Of a stretch of 64,000 nucleotides of DNA, positions 10,453 through 18,892 are shown piece after piece. Position 1 is the stretch's first letter; the number at the start of each line of letters is the position of its first letter. The DNA lies in NCBI GenBank assembly GCA_026708115.1, contig JAPOVL010000041.1, positions 62,001 through 126,000 of the forward strand, written 5' to 3'. The stretch comes from Chloroflexota bacterium (GTDB taxonomy: Bacteria; Chloroflexota; Anaerolineae; Aggregatilineales; Phototrophicaceae). The notes below the pieces were generated by a model. The model did not search any database. It was not told the origin of the DNA and worked only from the letters and a program-made list of their open reading frames with translations. Position numbers and translations under genes: made by a program.

Positions 10453-13089
10453 ATGGCAGCCAACGAAGGATCGTCCCACGATGTCGGATTGGTACGAAAC
10501 CTTGGATTATTCGACATAACGATGATCGGTGTCGGCGCGATGATCGGCGCCGGCATCTTTGTTTTGACGGGCATCGCCGCGGGCACGGCGGGGCCCGCGC
10601 TTATTCTGGCTTTCGCTATGAACGGCGTTATCACGGTGTTGACAGCGATGGTTTATGCCGAGTTGGGATCGGCAATTCCGGAAGCGGGCGGTGGCTATTT
10701 GTGGGTGAAAGAAGGCTTGCCGGGCCCCAACGGGTTTCTGGCGGGCTGGATGAGTTGGTTCGCGCATGCGGTCGCCGGCAGTCTCTACGGCGTTGGATTT
10801 GGCGGTTTTATTTATGAGCTGATACGGATTCTCTTTCTTGATCCGGAGGCGCACCATGCGGAGGGGGTGGGCGTCTTTCTTTCGGGTCCCTTGCACTTGC
10901 CTTTTGGTTTGGAATTGACCGAAGCCGAGTTGGTGCAAAAGGGCTTCGCCGTATTGATCATCTTGCTCTTTTTGTACATCAATTACAGAGGCACGTCCGA
11001 GACGGGCGCGGTTGGGAATATTGTTACGGTACTGAAGGTGATCATCATTATGATCTTCATCGTCAGCGGCCTGTTCGTCATCTTCGGCGATCCGATCCGC
11101 TTCGAAGCCTTCAATCCCTTCGCCCCGGGCGAGGGCATGCAGGGTATTATCGGCATTGTCAGCGCGATGGGCTTGACCTTCATTGCTTTTGAAGGTTACG
11201 AGATTATCGTGCAGGCGGGCGAGGAAGTACGGAATCCGCGCAAGAATATCCCCCGCGCCGTTTTCCTGTCACTGGCTATCGTCGTGCCGATTTATATGCT
11301 GGTGGCTTTTGTCATCATCGGCGCGGTGGATCCCCCGGAAGGCAGGCTCATCCATGAGTGGCTGGGCGATCTGGGCGAGATCGGCATCGCCCGCGCCGCC
11401 GCGCAGTTCATGCCATTTGGCACCTTTTTGATCATGCTTGGCGCCTTGCTTTCGACTATGAGCGCGCTCAACGCGACGACCTTTTCTTCGACGCGCGTTT
11501 CCTTCGCCATGGGGCGCGACCGCGCCTTGCCCGACAGCTTCTCCAATGTCAGTTCCAAAACACGCACGCCGAATATCGCCTTGGGCTGGTCTGGCGTGTT
11601 GATCTTGTTCGTGGCCTTGACGCTGCCGATCGAGGATGTCGCGGCTTCGGCGGATATCATGTTCATCTTGCTCTTCTTGCAGGTGAACCTGGCTGTGATC
11701 ACCATACGCAGCAAATACGGCAAAAATCTCAAGTACGGCTTCCTGCTGCCGTTTTTCCCTATCTTGCCCATGATCGCCATTGGCATGCAATTCTTGCTGG
11801 TGCTGTCGCTCTTCGGGGTATCGGTGATTGCCTGGGTATACGCCGCGGTCTGGATCGGAGGCGGCTTCCTGATCTACTACTTCTACGCGCGGCCGCGGCA
11901 AGAACGCGCGCATAGGACGGCGGTATTGCAACAGACGGAATTGATGAAACCCACAGCGGACGCCCCCTATCGCGTGCTGGTGCCCGTTTCGAATCCTGAG
12001 ACGCTTTCGACCTTGCTGCCGCCGGCGATCCACGCCGCGGAGCAGAATGACGGTAAGGTAACGCTGCTGCACATAGTCACGGTACCGTCGCCGACGCCCT
12101 TGTCCTCGGGCTATCGCTATTTGGAAGCAAGCGATTCGCTGCGCGAGAAAGCCATTTCGATGGTGCGCAACGAAGGCGTGGCGGTCGAGTACATCGTACG
12201 CGTCGCGCGGCGCGTTGCCCCTGCCATTATCGATACGGCGCATGAACAGCGCGCGGACCTGGTGGTGATCGGCTGGCAGGGCGTCCGCGACCGCCAGGGC
12301 AGGACGGTGGTCGGTTCCAATATCGACCAGGTTCTGGGCGAGATCAATTGCGATGTGATGATGTTGCAGCCCGGCAACACCAGCGAAGTCAAGCGCGTTC
12401 TGATGCCGATTGCGGATCCGCGGCAGGTGGGCTATTCCTTGCAACTCATTCAGTTGTTCGCCAGCACGCCGGATATGGTTTTGGACATGATGCATATCTT
12501 TTCCACCGATACGCCGGCGGCGGAGCGAGAGCGCTTCACCCGTACCTTGCAGCGGCAGATCGAAGCGATGAAAGTTGAAGGCCGGCAGGTCAATCTGCTC
12601 ACCGATGTCAGTTCCGATCGGATTGACGCCATCGTGCGGGCTGCGCGCGACTATGATTATGTGGCGTTGGGCGAGACCCGCGATACGCGGGTCAAGCAGC
12701 GGCTCTTCGGCAATACGTCCATGCGAATCGCGGAACGGACGGGGGCGCCGGTTGTGCTGCTGCATCCGGAAAAAAGCCCGCTGCAATTTGGCATGCAACA
12801 AGCCTTCGATTATGTGCGTGGCGGTTATGCGGCGGTGGATCCGGAATCGCGCGAGCGCCTGGAAGAGCAGGGTTATATCGTGGAAGGCGAGCCGGAAGCG
12901 GATAGCAAGCTCAAGTCATCGGTGAGCCAACCGCTGATGTTGTTGATCGGCGCGCTGACATTGATTTCGGCGATTATGATGTTCGCTGGCGATGGCGGTA
13001 CATTTACCTGGATCGGCGTTCTGATCTACTTCGGCAGCTTGCTGTCATTCACTTTTGTCTCGGTGAAAGCCGCGCGATCGACCGCCTAG
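10453..13089 (+). CDS. APC-superfamily amino-acid permease fused to two universal-stress (UspA) domains
   Basis: An 878-residue fusion. Residues about 15-480 form a 12-helix APC transporter; the helix-1 glycine motif (GVGAMIGAGIFVLTGIAAG) and FIAFEGYEIIVQAGEEVRNP are typical of cationic amino-acid/glutamate-type permeases. Two consecutive UspA-like domains follow (about 495-630 and 640-770), each ending in an ATP-loop-like pattern (GWQGVRDRQGRTVVGSN and GETRDTRVKQRLFGNTS). Two further hydrophobic segments close the protein (about 830-875). Usp domains on permeases are thought to sense nucleotide or energy state. The frame opens at a TTG at 10438, but ATG 10453 with GAGG upstream is preferred. 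It stands alone; the substrate is unknown. Confidence 0.88.
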   Translation: MAANEGSSHDVGLVRNLGLFDITMIGVGAMIGAGIFVLTGIAAGTAGPALILAFAMNGVITVLTAMVYAELGSAIPEAGGGYLWVKEGLPGPNGFLAGWMSWFAHAVAGSLYGVGFGGFIYELIRILFLDPEAHHAEGVGVFLSGPLHLPFGLELTEAELVQKGFAVLIILLFLYINYRGTSETGAVGNIVTVLKVIIIMIFIVSGLFVIFGDPIRFEAFNPFAPGEGMQGIIGIVSAMGLTFIAFEGYEIIVQAGEEVRNPRKNIPRAVFLSLAIVVPIYMLVAFVIIGAVDPPEGRLIHEWLGDLGEIGIARAAAQFMPFGTFLIMLGALLSTMSALNATTFSSTRVSFAMGRDRALPDSFSNVSSKTRTPNIALGWSGVLILFVALTLPIEDVAASADIMFILLFLQVNLAVITIRSKYGKNLKYGFLLPFFPILPMIAIGMQFLLVLSLFGVSVIAWVYAAVWIGGGFLIYYFYARPRQERAHRTAVLQQTELMKPTADAPYRVLVPVSNPETLSTLLPPAIHAAEQNDGKVTLLHIVTVPSPTPLSSGYRYLEASDSLREKAISMVRNEGVAVEYIVRVARRVAPAIIDTAHEQRADLVVIGWQGVRDRQGRTVVGSNIDQVLGEINCDVMMLQPGNTSEVKRVLMPIADPRQVGYSLQLIQLFASTPDMVLDMMHIFSTDTPAAERERFTRTLQRQIEAMKVEGRQVNLLTDVSSDRIDAIVRAARDYDYVALGETRDTRVKQRLFGNTSMRIAERTGAPVVLLHPEKSPLQFGMQQAFDYVRGGYAAVDPESRERLEEQGYIVEGEPEADSKLKSSVSQPLMLLIGALTLISAIMMFAGDGGTFTWIGVLIYFGSLLSFTFVSVKAARSTA

Positions 13090-13118
13090 CGTTGGCGAGA
13101 AACGCAAATATACAGGCC

Positions 13119-14138
13119 TTAGCGACCGTCGTCAGGTGGCGCCGCGGTGGATCCGCGCGCGATCAGTTCCACCGGCATCACTTCTTGCCGGGGCGCGGCA
13201 TGGGGAGACGTGATCTGCCGGTGAACAAGATCCATTATTCGCTGGCCAATATAGTCAAAGGGCTGCGCCACGGTGCTGATATGCGGGATGGTCATAAAAC
13301 CCGCGCGCAAACCATCGAAACCCATCACCGAAATGTCCTCCGGCACCTTCAGCCCCTTATCCTGGAAGACGCGTATCATATCGACCGCGACCAGATCATG
13401 AAAAGCGCGCACCGCCGTCGGAGGCTCGCGCAGTTCCAATAGCTGCTCCGCCGGTTTAATCCCGCTGCCGGGCTCCAAGCGAGTTTCCAGCATCAGTTCG
13501 TCGGCGGGCAGGATGCCGGCGTCTCTCAGCGCGTCGAGGTGCCCCTTTAGATGGGCATCGTTGGCTGTCGTCAGTTCGGGACGTGATGTAAAAGCAATGC
13601 GACGGTGCCCCAGGCTGATCAAATATTGTGTCGCGCGGTAGGAGCCGCCGTAATAATCAGGCACGAGGTAAGATACGCGTTTGTCAAGGATCTCTCGACC
13701 CAGAACCACGAAGGGAAATTGGTCGTCCAACAAGGTTTCGATAGTTTTGCCCTCGTAGTGTGTGGAAAAGAGAATGACGCCGTCGATCTCCCCGGCGCGG
13801 CAGACGTTCAGGAGATGGTCTTGGTCCTTGTCGACGATAGTATAGATAACCAGATTCTTGTTGAAGCCAGCCGCGGTTTGCACGGCGCCGGGCAGGAGGC
13901 CGGAGAGATAGTCGACCATGTACTCGAGCGCGGTATTCAAGAAGAGCCCGATCTTGTCCGTCTGGCCGCGGCGCAGGTTGCGGGCGCTGGCGCTGGGTTG
14001 GTAGCCCAGTTCCAGAGCCGTTTTCGCCACCAGTTCTCGGGTGGCAGGGGCGACATCGGCGTAGCCGTTCAGAGCCTTGGAAACGGTCGAGTTGGACAGG
14101 CTCAGGGTCTCGGCGATATCGCGAATTGATACGGACAC
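13119..14138 (-). CDS. LacI-family transcriptional regulator
   Basis: Sugar-responsive repressor, 339 residues. The N-terminal helix-turn-helix and hinge are clear (IRDIAETLSLSNSTVSKALNG, then GYQPSASARNL), followed by a periplasmic-binding-protein-like effector domain (IDGVILFST, LGHRRIAFTSRP, ISVMGFDGL). The open frame extends to 14237, but GTG 14138 has GGAGA about ten bases upstream and begins exactly at the HTH, so I use it. It points away from the araD/araA cluster some 4 kb to the left; control of that cluster is plausible but not shown. Confidence 0.92.
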   Translation of the reverse strand: MSVSIRDIAETLSLSNSTVSKALNGYADVAPATRELVAKTALELGYQPSASARNLRRGQTDKIGLFLNTALEYMVDYLSGLLPGAVQTAAGFNKNLVIYTIVDKDQDHLLNVCRAGEIDGVILFSTHYEGKTIETLLDDQFPFVVLGREILDKRVSYLVPDYYGGSYRATQYLISLGHRRIAFTSRPELTTANDAHLKGHLDALRDAGILPADELMLETRLEPGSGIKPAEQLLELREPPTAVRAFHDLVAVDMIRVFQDKGLKVPEDISVMGFDGLRAGFMTIPHISTVAQPFDYIGQRIMDLVHRQITSPHAAPRQEVMPVELIARGSTAAPPDDGR

Positions 14139-14177
14139 GGTCAAGGATTCTCCGGAAAACAGATCCGATTGACGACA

Positions 14178-14206
14178 ATAATAGTGCAGCCCGGACGATC
14201 CGACAA
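14178..14206 (-). promoter_or_regulatory. Predicted promoter of the LacI-type regulator gene
   Basis: Read on the minus strand: TTGTCG (14206-14201), a 17-base spacer, TATTAT (14183-14178), about 40 bases before the GTG start. Confidence 0.5.
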
Positions 14207-14227
14207 AGCTCATCTTTTGCGAAGCGG

Positions 14228-14246
14228 GAGCCCTCAAGCGCGGGCT
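14228..14246 (-). repeat. GAGCCC-GGGCT hairpin repeat
   Basis: GAGCCC (14228-14233) faces GGGCT (14242-14246) and is followed by GGTTGATCAT. The same text recurs near 31655, 32596 and 33387, each time downstream (minus strand) of a VREI-ending gene. The rest of the 14139-14457 gap holds only this repeat, a promoter and a second palindrome. Confidence 0.6.
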
Positions 14247-14356
14247 GGTTGATCATCAAGTGCGTCGCGACACTGTTTCATGTTGTGCGTGTCGCTTCTC
14301 AGTAGTTCCAAGAAAGTAATGACGCTACCGTTGAACATTTTAGAATGCAGCTTTTA

Positions 14357-14376
14357 GGGCGACCCAAGGGTCGCCC
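14357..14376. repeat. Perfect 20-bp palindrome of the GGGCGACC family
   Basis: GGGCGACCC / GGGTCGCCC with a two-base AA centre. Diverged relatives occur at 54477, 59024, 60079 and three times near 61160-61264. It is a small dispersed palindromic intergenic repeat. Confidence 0.7.
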
Positions 14377-14457
14377 CTACTCTCGTTTTGCGGTTTGCGT
14401 GACTAACTTGGAACTACTTCCGTTCTCCCTTGATTTTCAAGCTTGCGGAGGCGCCAG

Positions 14458-14625
14458 CTAGATCTCGCGCACCCAGAGTTGACCGCCATCCCTTGCGCCC
14501 TTGACTTTTGTCAAAGTCACGACTTGCCCCGGCGCTACGGTGAGACCACGCAAGGTTTCACGATAGTGATAGCCCAAAGGCAGTGTTTCGCGCTCATTGG
14601 TTCGCCAACTGTGAATGATCGCCAT
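14458..14625 (-). CDS. Small ORF ending in QLWVREI, tail-fibre-like C-terminus
   Basis: A 55-codon frame starting 11 bases after the stop of the fibronectin-type gene. Its final segment (VAPGQVVTLTKVKGARDGG, then QLWVREI) resembles the last strands of the tail-fibre-like array proteins at 30.5-34 kb (LSAGSH...FKLQW...AGAQFWVREI), including the near-identical 3' DNA. The frame is open upstream as far as about 14668, overlapping the end of the preceding gene, so it could be a separate coupled small protein or the true C-terminus of the fibronectin-type protein cut off by a frameshift. The ribosome site is poor. I favour the frameshift or domain-remnant reading slightly. Confidence 0.45.
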   Translation of the reverse strand: MAIIHSWRTNERETLPLGYHYRETLRGLTVAPGQVVTLTKVKGARDGGQLWVREI

Positions 14626-14635
14626 GATGCTCTGC

Positions 14636-16384
14636 TTAACCGCCGCAGGGCGGCCACCATACCCTTGTTACTTCCCAGGGACCGGCGCTCCAACATTCGC
14701 CGCCGCAACCGCATGTTATAGTCCACAGACGGCGCGACAGTGTTTCACGAACGGGACAAGTACCGGGGCCATTAGGCCGGTAATGATCCCGGCCATATTC
14801 ATATTGCGTCCAAGGGCATTGTGGCTCTGGTTTTTCTGGAGGACGTGGCTCTGGGTTTGAGGGTCTCGGCGTTGCCGTCGGTACTGCTGTCGGCGTCGGC
14901 GTTGGCGGCGGCGGGCATAGCACAAGCGCGGTACTCCAGGCGCTTTGCGGCTCCTCCGCATGACCCTGCCGCACGGAGCTCACCTGAACGGCATGATTGA
15001 TATGTTTCGCGTCTTCGGTCAGGCTATATGCGGCGTCCGTGACTGAAACTTCGTTCGGCGAAGCGTGACATTGATAGACCCTGACCGTGTAGCCGTTGGC
15101 GTTGTCAACCGGCGCCCAGCTTACTTGCTTTGTGCCCGGGTCGAAATCCAACGCCCTGGGCGCTCTTAATCTCAGCAACGGCAAAGTGATCGTGATCGAT
15201 TCAGTCCAGGCGCTATCCGATTGCGGGCTGCCCGCCAGCGCCATAGAACGTATCTGCAATTCATAGGCGACATTACGATCCAGCCCGTCAAGCCGATATT
15301 TCGTCTCATATTCGGATACACCCTGCGTTGTCCACTCGCCCTCGCCCTGTCGCCAGCGCAGTTGATAACCGCTGGCGTAAGCTGCCGCATCCCAAACAGC
15401 CAAATCATTCACGACTGTCAAATTCTCCGGCGCGGACAGATCGCAATCCACAACATTCTCTTCCGGGGTCCAAGGTTTGAGGATTACCGGCGGCAGATGG
15501 ATGTTCGAGTCTTCGCAATGCTTGGGGCGCGTTATCTGTTCATTGATGGTTTCGACACAAACGTCCTCCGGGTTCTCCGTGATAGATACTGTACGTTCGA
15601 TGATCCGGTCGCCTGTCCAGTAGCAACCCTCGCCCGGCTCACGCGGGTTTATGGGATCGGGCGTGTTATCCGGCGGGGGAAGTTCGAGCAGTGGGTATTG
15701 TACCGGCGTCGCTGTTGCTGGCGCGGGCGCCGGCGCTTCTTCTGTCGGCTCTTCATCGGGCGGGTCCGGCACAACCAAATCATCCGCGCATAATATCAGC
15801 GGCTGGCTCCAGCGGCTGGCGGCTTCATATTCAGTCCCTTCGCTGGTCGCTCTGACTTGAATGAGATGTTTGATCCCCTGCGGATGGCCTGGGATATTAT
15901 AATGCAGCGCGCCAAACTGATATGTCCGCTGGCCGGGCCCTGAACAATAGAGACTGCGCACAAAATATACTTGAACGCCTTCTATGTGTTCCCACTCCAC
16001 CCTCTTGTTGCGGTACATCGGTACTGGCACTGCGAGAGGAACCGGCGGCACCGGCAACCGTGTCTGTATCTGTCGCCAAGGGCTATCTCCGTCCGTGTCA
16101 TTATTCGCCTTGACCTGGATCGTGTAGTCCCGATCAAGCCGCAAAGCATCGAGTTCGTAGTGGGTTCTGTGGATGTGTATGTGCTGCGGCATCCATTCTT
16201 CGCCAACAGAAATCCAGCGCAACGTGTAACTCTCCGCGCCTTCAACCGCATCCCAGGAAGCGACAATCCCGTCAATGCGGAAGTTTTCCGGCGCTTCAAC
16301 TGGTCCCTGCGCTAGTGGTGACGATATGAAAAGCGCGATGCATAGAATAGCAATCAGGTACTTCATGTGTTTCATGTGTTTCAT
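14636..16384 (-). CDS. Secreted fibronectin type III repeat protein with Cys-rich segments
   Basis: About 582 residues. The signal peptide starts MKHMKHMKYLIAILCIALF and ends near SPLAQG. The body has at least two clear fibronectin-III-like modules recognisable by W-A/D-A...Y.LRW and YELQIRSM-type strands (roughly residues 25-115 and 310-400) and further related modules (about 120-200, 405-490). Pro/Thr-rich linkers (PAPATATPVQ; PTPTPTAVPTATPRP) separate them, and two Cys-containing blocks (GCYWTGDR...C; QCPWTQYEYGR...CGCGGECW) may form disulphides. An exported surface or adhesion role is inferred. Start choice: ATG 16384 has GAGGAAAACC upstream; ATG 16396 is possible. The promoter module at 16483-16526 is shared with the tail-fibre-like array. 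Confidence 0.75.
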   Translation of the reverse strand: MKHMKHMKYLIAILCIALFISSPLAQGPVEAPENFRIDGIVASWDAVEGAESYTLRWISVGEEWMPQHIHIHRTHYELDALRLDRDYTIQVKANNDTDGDSPWRQIQTRLPVPPVPLAVPVPMYRNKRVEWEHIEGVQVYFVRSLYCSGPGQRTYQFGALHYNIPGHPQGIKHLIQVRATSEGTEYEAASRWSQPLILCADDLVVPDPPDEEPTEEAPAPAPATATPVQYPLLELPPPDNTPDPINPREPGEGCYWTGDRIIERTVSITENPEDVCVETINEQITRPKHCEDSNIHLPPVILKPWTPEENVVDCDLSAPENLTVVNDLAVWDAAAYASGYQLRWRQGEGEWTTQGVSEYETKYRLDGLDRNVAYELQIRSMALAGSPQSDSAWTESITITLPLLRLRAPRALDFDPGTKQVSWAPVDNANGYTVRVYQCHASPNEVSVTDAAYSLTEDAKHINHAVQVSSVRQGHAEEPQSAWSTALVLCPPPPTPTPTAVPTATPRPSNPEPRPPEKPEPQCPWTQYEYGRDHYRPNGPGTCPVRETLSRRLWTITCGCGGECWSAGPWEVTRVWWPPCGG

Positions 16385-16482
16385 GGTTTTCCTCATCCTG
16401 TCTACTTCGGTATATGAGATGCTTCGAAATCTGTACTTGGCAATCTTTGCTTGATCTTCTCCTCTCACTCACTGTGTTTTGC

Positions 16483-16526
16483 CATATTAGAATATTTGTT
16501 CTAAGAAAATGCGACCATTTAGTCGC
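16483..16526 (-). promoter_or_regulatory. Shared promoter/operator module upstream of the fibronectin-type gene
   Basis: On the minus strand: the palindrome GCGACTAAATGGTCGC (16526-16511), then AGAACA followed by a TTCTAATATG box (16502-16483). The same arrangement, spacing and sequence occur before each of the four tail-fibre-like genes. CTAATAT could be the -10 element, which would place the palindrome over the -35 region. Confidence 0.6.
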
Positions 16527-16735
16527 GTTTCACTTATTCTTACTAAATCTTTACTATATCTGTACCTCATATAAATCATTAACTGTTAACAATTTCCATT
16601 TGACTCACATTGCAATGCCGACAAAGCACTATCTGGATCGCCCATCCGCAGGCGCGGTCAGCGCCCGGGGAGATTGCGGAAAGCTGATTTTTGGCGAAGC
16701 GGGGGCGGAACGGTCTGGTAGCTGGGGATGAAACT
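16527..16735. repeat. Diverged repeat block upstream of the promoter module
   Basis: An AT-rich stretch followed by a block containing GCACTATCTGGATCGCCCA, which matches the block at 31310-31340 (GCACGATCTGGATCGCCCA) beside array copy 1. No credible gene is seen. Confidence 0.5.
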
Positions 16736-16772
16736 ACGCTGGCTGGGCGAAGGTGACTCACGGTTGAATATT

Positions 16773-16801
16773 TGTCTTTGGCTTTCAGTCTGGTTATACT
16801 T
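16773..16801 (+). promoter_or_regulatory. Predicted promoter of the peptide importer operon
   Basis: TTGTCT (16773-16778), a 17-base spacer, TATACT (16796-16801), about 160 bases before the ATG at 16964. Confidence 0.5.
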
Positions 16802-16835
16802 TTGGCAGAGAGGGCTCGGTGAAAGCAGGGACAAT

Positions 16836-16848
16836 CACAATCATTGTG
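16836..16848. promoter_or_regulatory. Candidate operator palindrome
   Basis: CACAATCATTGTG, a perfect 6-bp inverted repeat around a single C, lies 35 bases downstream of the predicted promoter and before the first binding-protein gene. It could bind a dimeric regulator; none is encoded next to it. Confidence 0.4.
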
Positions 16849-16963
16849 AGCCTGTGGGCATTGGCGCGACTCTCGCAAAGGCAACGTGATCGAGAGCGAA
16901 AGGAGGAACTGATACGTTCTTGAGTACGAACACAAGCAAAATTAGATTTTCGGAGACAGAAAA

Positions 16964-18587
16964 ATGTCGAAACGACTATTGATTTTTGGGTATCTTGCTG
17001 CTGAGTTTCGTGATGCTGGTCGTACCAGCCCAAACGCAGGACGCTAAAGAAGGCGGTACGCTGATCTTTATGAACAACACCGATGTGATTTCCTGGGACC
17101 AGTCCAGAACGACCTGGCCCAGCATCCGCGCCGTGCGGCCGCTGTATGACTCTCTGCTGACGGTGGATAACAACGAGAACTTGCTGCCGTATCTGGCCAC
17201 CTCATGGGAGATTTCCGAGGACGGTCTGGAATATACCTTCCGTCTGCGCGAAGGCGTGATGTTCCATGACGGCACGCCCTGGAACGCCCATGCGGTGATC
17301 TTCAACATTCAGCGAATAATCGACGATCCCGATGCGCGCGGGAACGTGAGGATGAGCAAAGTGGTCGAGATGGAGGCGCTTGACGACTACACCGCCTGGA
17401 TCAAAATTGGCGAACCCAACGGTGACTTCATCTATGATGTCGCGGTGGGAACAGATTCTTATCAGATCAGCCCGACGGCTTGGGGCGAGGACGGATCGGC
17501 CTTCCACGAGAATCCGGTCGGCACCGGCGCTTTCATGTTCGTGTCGCACGAACCGCAGAGCGAGATTCAATACGTAGCGAACCCGAATTACTGGCAGGGC
17601 GCGCCGCTGCTCGATGGCCTGACCATTCGCGTTCACGGGGATAACACGGTGCGCTTGATCGAAATTGAATCGGGCAATGTGCACTATATTGATGGTATCG
17701 ACCCCGATGATATCTATCGCCTGCAGGCAGAAACCGACCTGGTCACGAACGCGCCCATCGGTCCCGGGGTGAGCATGATCAGCATTAACGTGTCGCGCTA
17801 TCCTATGAGTGAGCTGTCGTTGCGGTATGCGCTCGCTCACGCGGTTGATTTCGATGCGCTCATCGAAGAGTTTCAGTACGGCTACGCGACGCGTTCGCGC
17901 GGCGGCGTATCGCCCAATTCGCCATACTGGACCGATGATCTGCCGCCGGTTGCGCCTTACGATCCAGAGCGGGCGGCTGAGATTCTCGAGGAAGCGGGCT
18001 GGGCGTTGGCAGATGATGGCTTCCGCTATCGCGATTGCAACGACAGGACCGTTGAATGCGTGGACGGGAAAGAGCGACTGGTCGTCCACATCATTTCCGC
18101 CGACGTCGCGCTATGGGGCTTGTACAACGAGATTTATCAGCAGTATTTGCTGGACATCGGTGTCGATGCCCCGATCAAGTCAGCGGAAATTAACGCCATG
18201 CTGGATGAATGGCGCGAGAATCAAGGCAACTGGACCTTCGGGCACCATTCGCAGGGGTCTTTCTTCGCCGTGACATCGGCGATCGAGGCCGCCTGGCAGC
18301 CGGATGCCTTCTGGTCGATTTATCAGATTGACGATGCGACCGATCCCTATCTGATCGAGGCGGCGGCGGAACTGCAGGAGATTGGCGATGCCTTTTCGGC
18401 GTCGACCGATCTGGAAGAGCGGATTAAGCTGTCGCACCGGGCGCAGACAATCTTCCTGGAACAGCAACTGACGATTTGGGGCTGGCACACGCCGCGGTTT
18501 AACGTTGTGAGTCCCATCGTAGAAGGCGTTGAGTTCGAGATGATGGGACGCATTCCGCTATTCCACCGGGCTTGGCTCAACGAGTAA
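16964..18587 (+). CDS. Extracellular solute-binding protein, family 5, frameshifted in the signal peptide
   Basis: Peptide-type binding protein closely related to its downstream neighbour (18893). From residue QTQDAKEGG on, the frame is intact to the stop at 18587 (about 530 residues). The expected start is ATG 16964 with GGAGA upstream, but that frame runs MSKRLLIFGYLAAEF and leaves the coding frame. Removing one T from the T-run at 16983-16987 restores MSKRLLILGILLLSFVML followed by VVPAQTQD, a normal signal peptide. Either there is a sequencing error in the homopolymer, or the gene is not exported. The only in-frame alternative is TTG 16986, which lacks the positive N-region. The ligand is presumably a peptide, given the peptidases downstream. 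Confidence 0.8.
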
Positions 18588-18617
18588 GGTTGCATTCGTG
18601 CTGATTCCGTCAGCAAA

Positions 18618-18651
18618 CGGGCGGCAGGCATCAAAAGGCGTTTGCCGCCCG
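18618..18651 (+). terminator. Stem-loop after the first binding-protein gene
   Basis: CGGGCGGCA (18618-18626) pairs perfectly with TGCCGCCCG (18643-18651) around a 16-base loop. There is no T-run, so it may act as a message-stabilising or weak terminator structure. The rest of the 305-base gap up to 18892 shows no gene. Confidence 0.5.
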
Positions 18652-18892
18652 ATCCCTAAACTAGAAATGCACGAAACTTACGCTTGCGCGCGGTTGTTTG
18701 CCTACGAATATCCTGTTTGTTATCCTTATTCATGTTAGGTCGCGGGATTATTGTTTGAACACTCGCGGGGAATTTGGCGACTGTGTGAAAACGCATTTTT
18801 ATTCCACGATATCGTTTCCCAAGCAGAAAGAGGTGTGATGAAAACTCTTGGAATCAAAGTGTTATGAAATGTTAGAGCTAAGGAGAGAAAAG

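Noticed and set aside
11269..12801. A 510-codon open frame antisense to the permease-Usp fusion
   Set aside because: His/Arg/Gln-rich composition without domains; the plus strand encodes a clear transporter.
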